From NCBI RefSeq assembly GCF_017355915.2, contig NZ_JAFEUV020000013.1, forward strand, positions 1-64,000: DNA of 64,000 bases. The letters are read 5' to 3'. The notes beneath the pieces were generated by a model. That model had not been told where the DNA came from and ran no database searches. It saw only the letters and a list, made by a program, of their open reading frames with translations. A program made the translations under genes and the position numbers. Positions 36,459-44,580 of the stretch are shown here, one piece after another (within the stretch, counting starts at the first letter, position 1; each line of letters opens with the position of its first letter). This DNA comes from Telluribacter roseus (lineage in GTDB: Bacteria; Bacteroidota; Bacteroidia; Cytophagales; Spirosomataceae).

Positions 36459-37520
36459 ATGAAAATACTCATTACCGGAGGAGCCGGGTTCGTGGGGTCA
36501 TCGTTGGCAATTTCGCTCAAAAAAAGTTATCCTGATTATCAAGTATTCGCACTGGACAACCTCAAGCGCAGAGGATCCGAGCTCAATTTGAGCCGCCTCA
36601 AGCAGGCTGGTGTCGAATTTATGCACGGTGATATCCGGAGCAAAGAAGATTTTGATGCCCTGCCCGCTGTGGACAAAGTCATTGAAGCATCGGCAGAACC
36701 ATCGGTATTGGCCGGATTGGACGGTACTCCCGACTACCTGATCAACACCAACCTGTTTGGTACGGTCAACTGTCTCAACTACGCGCTCAAGCACAAGGCT
36801 GACTTTATATTTCTGTCGACCAGCCGCGTATATCCAATCAAGACCATCGAAACGCTGAATTTCGTGGAGGAAGAAACGCGCTTTGCGCTTTCCGACGATC
36901 AGCCGGTACCGGGTGTATCATCCAAAGGAATTGCTGAAAACTTCCCCCTCGACGGAGCCCGTTCCCTGTATGGTACTACCAAGCTGGCTTCGGAGCTGCT
37001 GATTCAGGAGTACAATGAGTTTTATGGACTCAAGACGGTAATTAACCGCTGCGGAGTACTGACCGGCCCCTGGCAAATGGGTAAGGTGGATCAGGGAGTG
37101 ATGGTGCTATGGATAGCCAAGCACTACTTCGAGCAGCAACTGGGCTACTTCGGGTACGGTGGTACCGGTAAGCAGATCCGCGACATGCTGCACATCGATG
37201 ACCTCTACCGCCTCATCGACTGGCAACTGCACAACCTGGATCAGGTAAATGGCGAAATCCTGAACGCAGGAGGTGGCTTGGAAAGCAGCGCTTCTCTGCA
37301 GGAGCTGACCAAGATCTGCCAGGAGGTAACTGGTAAAACCATTCCGATCAAATCCGTTGCGGAAACCCGTACCGCTGATATTCGCCTGTACGTGACTGAT
37401 AACTCCAAGGTTACCGCCATGACCGGCTGGAAGCCCGAAATCGGGATTCGTAAGATCGTGGAGGATATCGCCGCCTGGCTAGCCGAGAACGAAAAGGACC
37501 TGGCACCAATCCTGAAATAG
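36459..37520 (+). CDS. NAD-dependent sugar-nucleotide epimerase, CDP-paratose 2-epimerase-like
   Basis: A 353-residue extended SDR. NAD-binding ITGGAGFVGSSLA at the start, Thr/Ser of the active site in FLSTSRVYP, Tyr-x3-Lys in SLYGTTKLASE. The region FALDNLKRRGSELNLSRLKQAGVEFMHGDIR matches the CDP-paratose/tyvelose epimerase (RfbE) group better than GalE. The substrate is probably a nucleotide-linked deoxysugar, but no other sugar-nucleotide gene is adjacent. Own promoter and terminator. Confidence 0.85.
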   Translation: MKILITGGAGFVGSSLAISLKKSYPDYQVFALDNLKRRGSELNLSRLKQAGVEFMHGDIRSKEDFDALPAVDKVIEASAEPSVLAGLDGTPDYLINTNLFGTVNCLNYALKHKADFIFLSTSRVYPIKTIETLNFVEEETRFALSDDQPVPGVSSKGIAENFPLDGARSLYGTTKLASELLIQEYNEFYGLKTVINRCGVLTGPWQMGKVDQGVMVLWIAKHYFEQQLGYFGYGGTGKQIRDMLHIDDLYRLIDWQLHNLDQVNGEILNAGGGLESSASLQELTKICQEVTGKTIPIKSVAETRTADIRLYVTDNSKVTAMTGWKPEIGIRKIVEDIAAWLAENEKDLAPILK

Positions 37521-37541
37521 ATAAAAGGAACTATATGCTTT

Positions 37542-37587
37542 AAAGGGCAGAGTACCCGTATTTTTCGGGTACTCTGCCCTTTGGTTC
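37542..37587 (+). terminator. Terminator after epimerase gene
   Basis: A perfect stem of about 16 bp (AAAGGGCAGAGTACCC 37542-37557 with its complement 37567-37582), 9-nt loop containing TTTTT, and a T-rich tail. Confidence 0.9.
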
Positions 37588-37660
37588 TTATTTCGCTGCC
37601 TCAGCAGGCCATAGCCCCGCTATTTTGGTTATATAATTCTATCCATCTACCGAATGAGCT

Positions 37661-38509
37661 ATGAAGATTATTGAATGCCCCCGGGACGCCTGGCAGGGGT
37701 ACCAGCCATTCATACCTACCGATAAGAAGGTACAGTACCTCAATACCCTGCTTCAGGTTGGTTTTGATACCATCGACTTCGGGAGCTTTGTGTCAGCCAA
37801 AGCTATGCCCCAGGTGAGTGATACGGAGGTAGTAGTCAGGCAACTGGATCTATCAGGTACCAATACCCGCCTGCTCGCTATAGTAGCCAATGAGCGGGGA
37901 GCACAGCAGGCTTGTCAGTTTGAGCAGATCACCTATCTGGGGTACCCGTTTTCTATTTCCGAGACATTTCAGTTACGCAATACCAATGCTACCATTGAGG
38001 AGTCGGTGGGTAGGGTAGAGGCAATTCAGAGGCTGTGCCGGCAGCATGGCAAGGAGCTGGTGATCTACATCTCCATGGGCTTCGGCAATCCGTATGGCGA
38101 TGCCTGGGATGCCGGTATAGCTCTGCACTGGGTAAAGCAGCTTGCTGCTCTGGGCATCCGAACCTTCTCCCTCGCCGATACCGTGGGTGTCGCCTCGATG
38201 AATGATATTCAAACAGTTTTCAGCCAGCTTATTTCTTCCCGTCCTGATCTGGAGTTTGGCGCTCATTTTCACACCACTCCCGCTGGGTGGCGCGCTAAGG
38301 TAGCTGCTGCCTATGAGGCAGGCTGCCGCCGGTTCGACGGGGCCTTGTTTGGCTACGGGGGCTGCCCTATGGCTCAGGACGAACTCGTAGGCAACATGCC
38401 CACCGAGAACCTGCTGGACTTTGTACAGGAAAATCAGGAACTGATCGCGCTGGACTATGAGGCCCTGGCTGAGGCAAAGCGCCTATTTTCGAAGCTTGTA
38501 GGTACTTAG
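37661..38509 (+). CDS. Hydroxymethylglutaryl-CoA lyase
   Basis: A 282-residue (beta/alpha)8 lyase of the HMGL-like family. Active-site Arg-Asp in IIECPRDAWQG, region GFDTIDFGSFVSAKAMPQVSD, metal-binding His in FGAHFHTTPAGW, and the catalytic Cys loop GGCPMAQDELVGNMPTE. It splits HMG-CoA into acetyl-CoA and acetoacetate, the last step of leucine breakdown. A crotonase gene follows 69 bp downstream and may be cotranscribed. No carboxylase or dehydrogenase of the pathway is in the window. Confidence 0.92.
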   Translation: MKIIECPRDAWQGYQPFIPTDKKVQYLNTLLQVGFDTIDFGSFVSAKAMPQVSDTEVVVRQLDLSGTNTRLLAIVANERGAQQACQFEQITYLGYPFSISETFQLRNTNATIEESVGRVEAIQRLCRQHGKELVIYISMGFGNPYGDAWDAGIALHWVKQLAALGIRTFSLADTVGVASMNDIQTVFSQLISSRPDLEFGAHFHTTPAGWRAKVAAAYEAGCRRFDGALFGYGGCPMAQDELVGNMPTENLLDFVQENQELIALDYEALAEAKRLFSKLVGT

Positions 38510-38578
38510 CTTACATGGGCTAGCTTCTTCCTGCGAAATTCTTTATCATCTGATGACGCTAACACCTAACACCTGCTT

Positions 38579-39406
38579 ATGCGCTTTTATACCAAAGAAG
38601 ATATTCAGGCTTTCAATCAGATTTCATTCAACTACATCAAAGCCACACAGGACGGGCATGTCTTCCGGATCACGCTCAACCGTCCGGTGAAGCGTAATGC
38701 CTTCACACCTACCATGGCTCAGGAGATTACCTATGCGCTGGCGTATGCCCATTATAGTGACGATGTGTGGTGTGTCGTAGTGGATGCTGAGGGACCGGTA
38801 TTCTGTGCGGGAGCTGATCTCAATGCCTTTCATGATCCTACCATAGACCAGGCTAATGATGGCCTGCCTACTCCCCATGTACCCATTACACTAGGAGATG
38901 CATTTGCTGACCTGTCTAAGCCCTGTATTGCGCAGGTAGAGGGAGCGGTATTGGCGGGAGGCTTCCTGATTATTGCCGGCTGTACTTTTGTGGTGAGTGT
39001 ACCTGAGGCTACCTTTGGACTACCGGAAGTAAAGCGGGGTATATGGCCGATGCAGGTAATGGCCTCGCTGCTGCGAATCATGCCTCCCCGGAAGGTACTT
39101 GAGATATGTATTACCGGTAAATCCTTCTCGGCTGATGAGGCTTTGAGCCTAGGCTTAGTAACGCAGGTGGTAGAAAATACGCAGATAAAGAATGAGGTAG
39201 CTGAACTGGCCCGACAGATCTGTCAGAATGCACCCTTGGCCATCAAAGTAGGCATGGAGACATTCAATCGGTTGTTTAGTGTTCCGGAGGAAGAAAAGCA
39301 TACCTTTCTGAAAGCACAACTGAATAAAGTAGTGCTGTCAGAGGATGCAAAAGAAGGCATTGCCGCCTTTAGGGAAAAGCGACAGCCCAATTGGAAAGGA
39401 AAGTGA
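38579..39406 (+). CDS. Enoyl-CoA hydratase/isomerase family protein
   Basis: A 275-residue crotonase-fold protein. Oxyanion-hole segments are visible: PVFCAGADLNAF and VEGAVLAGGFLIIAGC. The second catalytic position Glu is present in FGLPEVKRGIWP, but the first Glu of hydratases (GGGCE in ECH, GGGLE in AUH) is Leu here (AGGFL). So it may be an isomerase or a related enzyme and not a standard hydratase. Placed after HMG-CoA lyase, it could serve leucine/isovalerate catabolism. Confidence 0.85.
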   Translation: MRFYTKEDIQAFNQISFNYIKATQDGHVFRITLNRPVKRNAFTPTMAQEITYALAYAHYSDDVWCVVVDAEGPVFCAGADLNAFHDPTIDQANDGLPTPHVPITLGDAFADLSKPCIAQVEGAVLAGGFLIIAGCTFVVSVPEATFGLPEVKRGIWPMQVMASLLRIMPPRKVLEICITGKSFSADEALSLGLVTQVVENTQIKNEVAELARQICQNAPLAIKVGMETFNRLFSVPEEEKHTFLKAQLNKVVLSEDAKEGIAAFREKRQPNWKGK

Positions 39407-39441
39407 AACAATGTAACAAGTACTAGCTGGTACCTGCTGCC

Positions 39442-41004
39442 TTAGCCGATCTGAGCCAGATCGATCTCTTCCCCGAACTGGTTGTGGAACTTGAAGTCCA
39501 CTACCCCAAGCGAGCTATCCGGCATTAGCTTCACCCATGTCTTGTACTTAAAGAACCACTTCACCTGCTGTGACATCAGGCCCTTGGTAAAGTACGAGTG
39601 CAGGAAGGGATGCAGAGATATACTGATCCCGCGTTCGTTCTGCTTGGTCAGGATGTAGTCCAGATTGTTCAGAATAATGTCCGATACCAGTATACTGGCC
39701 TGGATGGTACCTGTTCCACCGCAGGTAGGGCAGGTTTCGCGGGTAACGATATTGAGCTCGGGGCGTACACGCTGACGCGTGATCTGCATCAAACCGAATT
39801 TCGACAGGGGCAGGATGGTGTACTTCGAGCGGTCGGTTCTCATTTCATCCCGCATGACATCATGAAGCTTCTTCTTGTTTTCAGCTTTCTTCATGTCAAT
39901 AAAGTCCACCACGATAATACCCCCCATATCGCGCAGACGGAGCTGACGGGCAATTTCCTTAGCAGCTTCCAGGTTTACGCTGAGAGCAGTTGCCTCCTGG
40001 TCTTCTTCGGTATTGGACTTATTGCCACTGTTGACGTCAATAACGTGCAGCGCTTCGGTATGCTCAATGATGAGGTACCCACCGCCGGGCAGGCTTACTG
40101 AGCGGCCAAAGAGCGACTTGATCTGCTTCTCCAGTCCGAACTGTTCGAATATCTTGTTCTTTCCGGCATGCAGCTTCACAATATGCTCTTTCTCGGGAGC
40201 GATGGACCGGATATAGTTTTTGATATCCTCGTATACATCTTTGGAATCTACGGTGATGCTGTCGAATGACTCATTCAGCATATCACGCAGAATGGACGAA
40301 GCACGGTTCATCTCGCCGATGATACGGTCGCGGGGCTTGGCGTCCCGCAGGGCTTTGATACCCTTATCCCACTTTTCAAGGCAGTTCTGAAGGTCTCTGT
40401 CAAGTTCCTCCACATCGTGACCCTGGGCTACCGTACGAACGATCACCCCAAAGTTGGCGGGCTTGATAGAAGAAATAAGTCGTTGCAGACGCGTGCGTTC
40501 CTGCTTGTCGGTGATCTTCTTGGAGAGGTTGACCGAGTTAGAGAAAGGTACCAGTACTATGTAGCGTCCGGCAATGGAGATGTCGCACGAAAGGCGGGGA
40601 CCCTTGGTAGAGATAGGTTCTTTGACCACCTGTACCAGTATGGGCTGATTCTTGGAGAGTACTTTGTCAATCTTGCCCAGCTTATCAATCTCGGGTTCCA
40701 TTTTGAAGTTGTTAAACCTCCCCGTGTTGACGCGTTTGGCAATGACGTCTTTGGTAAACTTGTTAAGGGAATTGATATTAGGCCCCAGATCGAGGTAATG
40801 CAGGAAGGCATCCTTTTCGTATCCCACATCCACAAATGCGGCATTCAGCCCCGTTACCAGTTTTTTTACCGTACCGAGATAGATATCTCCTACAGTAAAG
40901 CTCTGATCGGGTTCTTCAACGTGGTATTCTAATAGGCGTTTACTCTGCAAAAGGGCTATACGTTCCCCTTTTTGAGTTGAATTTATTATTAATTCGTTAC
41001 TCAA
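39442..41004 (-). CDS. rng: Ribonuclease G/E family
   Basis: A 520-residue Rne/Rng family endoribonuclease. N-terminal S1 domain (about 35-125; GDIYLGTVKKLVTGLNAAFVDVG), then the RNase H-like and catalytic DNase I-like part: catalytic Asp in VIDVNSG and VVDFIDM, and the Zn-link CPTC motif (ETCPTCGGTG) near residue 425. It processes rRNA and mRNA in the cytoplasm. No long RNase E-type C-terminal scaffold. The start is TTG at 41004 and no in-frame ATG exists nearby. A hairpin ends right at this start codon. The next upstream gene is the 29-aa basic protein. Confidence 0.95.
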   Translation of the reverse strand: MSNELIINSTQKGERIALLQSKRLLEYHVEEPDQSFTVGDIYLGTVKKLVTGLNAAFVDVGYEKDAFLHYLDLGPNINSLNKFTKDVIAKRVNTGRFNNFKMEPEIDKLGKIDKVLSKNQPILVQVVKEPISTKGPRLSCDISIAGRYIVLVPFSNSVNLSKKITDKQERTRLQRLISSIKPANFGVIVRTVAQGHDVEELDRDLQNCLEKWDKGIKALRDAKPRDRIIGEMNRASSILRDMLNESFDSITVDSKDVYEDIKNYIRSIAPEKEHIVKLHAGKNKIFEQFGLEKQIKSLFGRSVSLPGGGYLIIEHTEALHVIDVNSGNKSNTEEDQEATALSVNLEAAKEIARQLRLRDMGGIIVVDFIDMKKAENKKKLHDVMRDEMRTDRSKYTILPLSKFGLMQITRQRVRPELNIVTRETCPTCGGTGTIQASILVSDIILNNLDYILTKQNERGISISLHPFLHSYFTKGLMSQQVKWFFKYKTWVKLMPDSSLGVVDFKFHNQFGEEIDLAQIG

Positions 41005-41047
41005 TGTACAACCAATTAATTGGCCTGAAATAGTTATTAATTGTACA
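41005..41047 (-). promoter_or_regulatory. Hairpin adjoining the TTG start of RNase G
   Basis: On the minus strand, TGTACAA and TTAAT (41047-41036) pair with ATTAA (41020-41016) and TTGTACA (41011-41005): a 7-bp and a 5-bp stem with a 4-nt bulge and 15-nt loop. The next base starts the TTG codon. A perfect palindrome CCAATTAATTGG (41012-41023) lies inside. It may be an RNA control element of rng translation. Confidence 0.45.
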
Positions 41048-41095
41048 CACGATGTGGTAGATCAGGTGTGTAAACAGGAAGTGGTCTGGATAAAG

Positions 41096-41137
41096 GTAAA
41101 ACCGGACCGTGGCTTAGCCTGACCAATCCGGTTTTAC
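41096..41137 (-). terminator. Terminator after the 29-aa basic protein gene
   Basis: A 10-bp perfect stem (41096-41105 with 41128-41137), 22-nt loop, and on the minus strand a CTTTAT tail. It starts 8 bp after the stop codon at 41145. Confidence 0.65.
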
Positions 41138-41144
41138 ACATTCA

Positions 41145-41234
41145 TTACTTCTTCTTGTGTCTGTTCTTTCTTAGACGCTTCTTTCTCTTATGGGTAGCAA
41201 TCTTGTGTCTTTTTCTTTTCTTTCCGCAAGGCAT
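41145..41234 (-). CDS. 29-residue basic protein, AURKAIP1/COX24 (mS38-like) domain
   Basis: A very small, Lys/Arg/His-rich protein: MPCGKKRKRHKIATHK, then RKKRLRKNRHKKK. This matches the short AURKAIP1/COX24-domain proteins that are conserved in Bacteroidota, usually beginning MPSGKKRKRHK; here Ser3 is Cys. Homology to mitochondrial ribosomal protein mS38 suggests a ribosomal or ribosome-associated role. It lies between the TPR protein gene and rng on the same strand, with its own terminator. ATG at 41234, TAA at 41147-41145. Easily missed by length filters. Confidence 0.88.
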   Translation of the reverse strand: MPCGKKRKRHKIATHKRKKRLRKNRHKKK

Positions 41235-41305
41235 AGCTTTTGACGGTTATTAGGTTAAAAAATAAAAATTAATCAATCTGGTGAGTACCGGCAGGCGGTA
41301 CCTTA

Positions 41306-42148
41306 TTACTTTAGTCGCTGTTCCAGCTCGACGATGGCTTGCTGGATCACCGGATCAGTTTCCTTCTTTTTTACTTCGGCTAGTACCTTACGAGCTTCGT
41401 CGTTACGTCCCAGTTCTACCAGGCTCACACCCAGATAAAACTGCGCCTTGGTGTTTGAAGGGTTATTTAGGATGATCTGCTGAAAACGTTCCACCGCTTT
41501 GGAGTACTGGTTGGAGCGCATCGACAGAATTCCCAGGTTGAACAACGCTAACTCATTGGTAGGATCGGTATCAAGGATCTCCCTTAGCATCATGATGCCC
41601 TGCATGGGTGAAGCAGAATTGACATACGTCATGGCCATATTAGCCTTCGCTGCCAGCAGGCCAGGGTTTTGATCCAGGGCTTTCTGATAGTATTCCCGGG
41701 TTTTTTCTCCCATCCTCTTTGCCTTCGATTCATCTACGGCAAATCCAAACGCCTCATAGTAACGATCACCTGCGCGTAGCCAGCTCTCAACGGTCGGGCT
41801 AAGCAAGGCGGCCTGTTCGGCATAGTAAGCAGCACTGTCAAACTTCTGATACTGTGCAAAAGCGTCTGAAAGCTTGGCGGCGGCCGCTATTCGGTCACCC
41901 GCGGTAGCCTGGTTATAGCCAGTCCGGAGTGTCTCAATTTTTTGTTGCTGCTCAGCAGTTAAGGCCTGGCTGGAATGGTCATTGTTGGCGCTTTCGGCCA
42001 GATGTCCCTCGCTTGCCGGCTCCTGAGCGGCGGTTTGTTCGGTACTCACTTTCTGGTTTTTGGTGTTCACAACTACCTTGGGCAGGCTATACAAAGTCCC
42101 GACCAATGCGACCGCTGAAACACAAACCAGAATGATTGACCTTTTCAT
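41306..42148 (-). CDS. Membrane-anchored TPR protein
   Basis: A 280-residue protein with an N-terminal membrane anchor or uncleaved signal (about 5-25), a Gln/Glu/Ala-rich linker (35-60) and about five to six TPR helix pairs (about 65-275), the clearest being NELALFNLGILSMRSNQYSKAVERFQQIILNNP and NTKAQFYLGVSLVELGRNDEARKVL. A scaffold for protein contacts at the membrane, details unknown. Position between HU and rng recurs in Bacteroidota. Confidence 0.88.
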   Translation of the reverse strand: MKRSIILVCVSAVALVGTLYSLPKVVVNTKNQKVSTEQTAAQEPASEGHLAESANNDHSSQALTAEQQQKIETLRTGYNQATAGDRIAAAAKLSDAFAQYQKFDSAAYYAEQAALLSPTVESWLRAGDRYYEAFGFAVDESKAKRMGEKTREYYQKALDQNPGLLAAKANMAMTYVNSASPMQGIMMLREILDTDPTNELALFNLGILSMRSNQYSKAVERFQQIILNNPSNTKAQFYLGVSLVELGRNDEARKVLAEVKKKETDPVIQQAIVELEQRLK

Positions 42149-42187
42149 AGTTAACGTATTGAATTGCCCTTACAATGGTAAGGCAGA

Positions 42188-42493
42188 TTACTTTTCAACG
42201 ACAGCTTTCAGCCGTTCGCTGGTCTTTACCTGCTCAACGAACACTTTAGCTGGTTTGAAGCTTGGTACGAAGTGCTCATCGATAATCATGGAAGTACCCT
42301 GCGAGATATTGCGGGCTACTTTGCGGGCGCGCTTCTTGTTGATGAAGCTGCCGAATCCTCTCACATAAAGATTTTCGCCTTCAGCGAGTGAATCTTTAAC
42401 AACGGTGAAGAATGTTTCGAGGGTTTGCTGAACGTCAGCCTTGTCCACACCGGTTTTCTCAGAAATTTGAGCGATTACGTCTGCCTTAGTCAC
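42188..42493 (-). CDS. HU/IHF family DNA-binding protein
   Basis: A 101-residue histone-like protein. Family motifs: KADVIAQISEKTGVDKADVQQTLETFF, then GENLYVRGFGSFINKKRARKVARN, the GFGSF turn being the HU signature, and the DNA-contacting arm around TSMIIDEHFVPSFKPAK with Pro. The start is GTG at 42493. A -7 element TACCTTTG lies 68 bp upstream. Divergent from mutY. Confidence 0.95.
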   Translation of the reverse strand: MTKADVIAQISEKTGVDKADVQQTLETFFTVVKDSLAEGENLYVRGFGSFINKKRARKVARNISQGTSMIIDEHFVPSFKPAKVFVEQVKTSERLKAVVEK

Positions 42494-42560
42494 TGTGTTT
42501 ACTAACTTTAAAGTGTATTACTTTATTTAAAAAAATTACCTCTTGATTTTTTTGGGAGTA

Positions 42561-42568
42561 CAAAGGTA
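42561..42568 (-). promoter_or_regulatory. Candidate -7 promoter element of the HU gene
   Basis: Minus-strand TACCTTTG, exact TAnnTTTG. It would give a leader of about 60 nt. No exact -33 TTTG at a fitting distance. Confidence 0.5.
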
Positions 42569-42649
42569 GCGCAAATTTACTAAAACTTAAAAGGGTTACT
42601 TTTCCCTTTTTTATATAAATCACTAAAAAACAGGAAGTAAAAGTTGAGA

Positions 42650-43741
42650 ATGAGCAGCAAGGATGTCTCCGGATTCAGAGAATTTAGTACTATACTAATA
42701 AAGTGGTATCACCGTCACCATCGCGATTTGCCCTGGAGACGTACGAATGATCCCTATAAGATATGGCTCTCGGAGATCATACTACAGCAGACCCGCGTGG
42801 TGCAGGGAATGCCCTACTACCTGCGGTTTGTGGAGCAGTACCCTACCTTGCCTGACCTGGCGGCCGCGGACGAGAAGGAGGTACTGCGGCTGTGGCAGGG
42901 ACTGGGCTACTACTCGCGGGCCCGCAACATGCACCAGACGGCCCGGCTGATCGTGCAGGAGCAGGGGGGGCAGTTTCCGGGTTCGTACGCGGAGCTGCTC
43001 AAGCTGAAAGGAATAGGAGCCTATACGGCCGCAGCCATTGCCAGCTTTGCCTATAACGAAGCCGTAGCGGCCGTGGATGGGAATGTATACCGGGTACTGG
43101 CGCGGATCTTCGGAGTCGAGACCGATATTACCAGCAGCGCGGCCAAGAAGGAGTTTTCGGCGCTGGCGCAGCAGCTACTCCTACCTGAGGATGCCGCTAC
43201 CTTCAATCAGGCCATGATCGAGTTTGGCGCCATCCAGTGCCAGCCCGTGGCGCCCGACTGCCTGCTGTGTCCGTTCAATGATGTGTGTTACGCCTTTCAG
43301 CACGGGGCGCAGGCGCGGCTGCCCGTCAAGGGCAAAAAGAATAAGGTACGCGACCGGTACCTCAACTACTTTGTGGTGGAGAAAAACGGGCAACTGGCCC
43401 TGCGGGAGCGTACCACTAAGGATGTGTGGCAGGGTATGTATGACTTCTACCTGATCGAGACGCCCGGAGAGCCAACCCACCTGGACGATCTGCTGTCGGA
43501 CCACGTGCTGGCCCACTGGCTCGAGATGGGCGAAGTAGTACGTACCGCCGGGCCCTACGTGCACCTGCTCTCGCACCAGCGCCTGTATGCCCGCTTCTGG
43601 CACATCCGGATGTCGCCGGAGCGGAGTATCCTGCTTCCGGACGAAATGGCTTTCTATGAGGAAGATGAAGTAGAACAGTTGCCCAAACCTGTATTAATAA
43701 GTACCTATTTGACCGAAAATTTCTTTAACTTTAACAGGTAG
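42650..43741 (+). CDS. mutY: A/G-specific adenine glycosylase
   Basis: A 363-residue base-excision repair enzyme removing A opposite 8-oxoG. Helix-hairpin-helix/GPD region LKGIGAYTAAAIASFAYNEAVAAVDGNVYRV with catalytic Asp, catalytic Glu in WLSEIILQQTRV, and the [4Fe-4S] ligands C-x6-C-x2-C-x5-C (CQPVAPDCLLCPFNDVC). The C-terminal NUDIX-like domain (about 240-350) reads 8-oxoG. ATG at 42650 is preferred; a TTG six bases upstream is in frame. Followed by ssb and gldE in the order conserved in Bacteroidota. Confidence 0.96.
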   Translation: MSSKDVSGFREFSTILIKWYHRHHRDLPWRRTNDPYKIWLSEIILQQTRVVQGMPYYLRFVEQYPTLPDLAAADEKEVLRLWQGLGYYSRARNMHQTARLIVQEQGGQFPGSYAELLKLKGIGAYTAAAIASFAYNEAVAAVDGNVYRVLARIFGVETDITSSAAKKEFSALAQQLLLPEDAATFNQAMIEFGAIQCQPVAPDCLLCPFNDVCYAFQHGAQARLPVKGKKNKVRDRYLNYFVVEKNGQLALRERTTKDVWQGMYDFYLIETPGEPTHLDDLLSDHVLAHWLEMGEVVRTAGPYVHLLSHQRLYARFWHIRMSPERSILLPDEMAFYEEDEVEQLPKPVLISTYLTENFFNFNR

Positions 43742-43851
43742 TTCGGAGTACTGGTAAGCCCTTACTATGTACCCGGCAGGCTCCGCTGCTCTTTTACAGA
43801 GAAGAGCTGTAGAACAATATCTAATCATAAAACTTAGCTGAAACCAACAAC

Positions 43852-44364
43852 ATGGCAGGAAGTGTAAACAAGGTGATTTTGATCGGTAACCTGGGTAGTG
43901 ATCCTGAGGTTCGTTATCTGGAAGGCGGCTCATCGGTAGCCCGGTTCAACATAGCTACATCGGAATCATACACCAACAAGAGTGGTGAGCGCGTGGAGCA
44001 GACCGAGTGGCACCGGATTGAACTATGGGACCGGCTGGCCCAGATTGCCGAGAAGTACCTGCGCAAGGGGAACTCGGTGTACATTGAAGGCCGTATCCGT
44101 ACCGAAAACTGGACCGACAAAGAGGGACAGCAGCGCTCGGGTGTTACTATCCGTGCTAATACGCTGACCCTGCTGGGCGGCGGCGGTGGTGGTAACAACG
44201 GTGGTGGCGGAAACTCTGACTCGGGTAGCTCCGACTCCGGAAACAGCTCGTATGCAGCTCCGGCCCCCAGTCGTCCGGCCAGTGCTCCGGCTGCTCCCCG
44301 TCCGCAGGATCCGGTACCTCCCTCGATGGCGTCCGGATCTGACGAAGATGATCTGCCTTTCTGA
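43852..44364 (+). CDS. ssb: Single-stranded DNA-binding protein
   Basis: A 170-residue SSB. OB-fold domain (about 1-108) starting SVNKVILIGNLGSDPEVRY, including EWHRIELWDRLAQIAEKYLRKG and VYIEGRIRTENWTDKEG. A Gly/Ser/Pro/Ala linker follows, then the acidic C-terminal tail DEDDLPF that binds partner proteins. It works as a tetramer in replication and repair. Terminator 24 bp downstream. Confidence 0.97.
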   Translation: MAGSVNKVILIGNLGSDPEVRYLEGGSSVARFNIATSESYTNKSGERVEQTEWHRIELWDRLAQIAEKYLRKGNSVYIEGRIRTENWTDKEGQQRSGVTIRANTLTLLGGGGGGNNGGGGNSDSGSSDSGNSSYAAPAPSRPASAPAAPRPQDPVPPSMASGSDEDDLPF

Positions 44365-44387
44365 CCTGATACAACTACCTTATACCG

Positions 44388-44417
44388 AGGCCCCACCCCC
44401 GTGGGGCCTTTGATTTT
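44388..44417 (+). terminator. Terminator after ssb
   Basis: An 8-bp GC-rich stem (44389-44396 with 44401-44408), 4-nt loop, then TTTGATTTT. Confidence 0.85.
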
Positions 44418-44580
44418 ACGCAGGAATTCGTAAATTTATCTCCCTTCCCCAACTACTATTGAAGAAAGATTGTCATATTTCGTGGCGAAATGGACGTGTG
44501 GAATGATTTTTAAATAGTTTTCAGTAACGAAAAGTCAACTTCTTTTCATCAGAACTAACCCAGAAAGCACAGTACAGCCA

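Noticed and set aside
43914-44396. 160-codon minus-strand frame antisense to ssb
   Set aside because: Shadow of the Gly/Ser-rich SSB linker; the Pro/Ser-rich text is an artefact.
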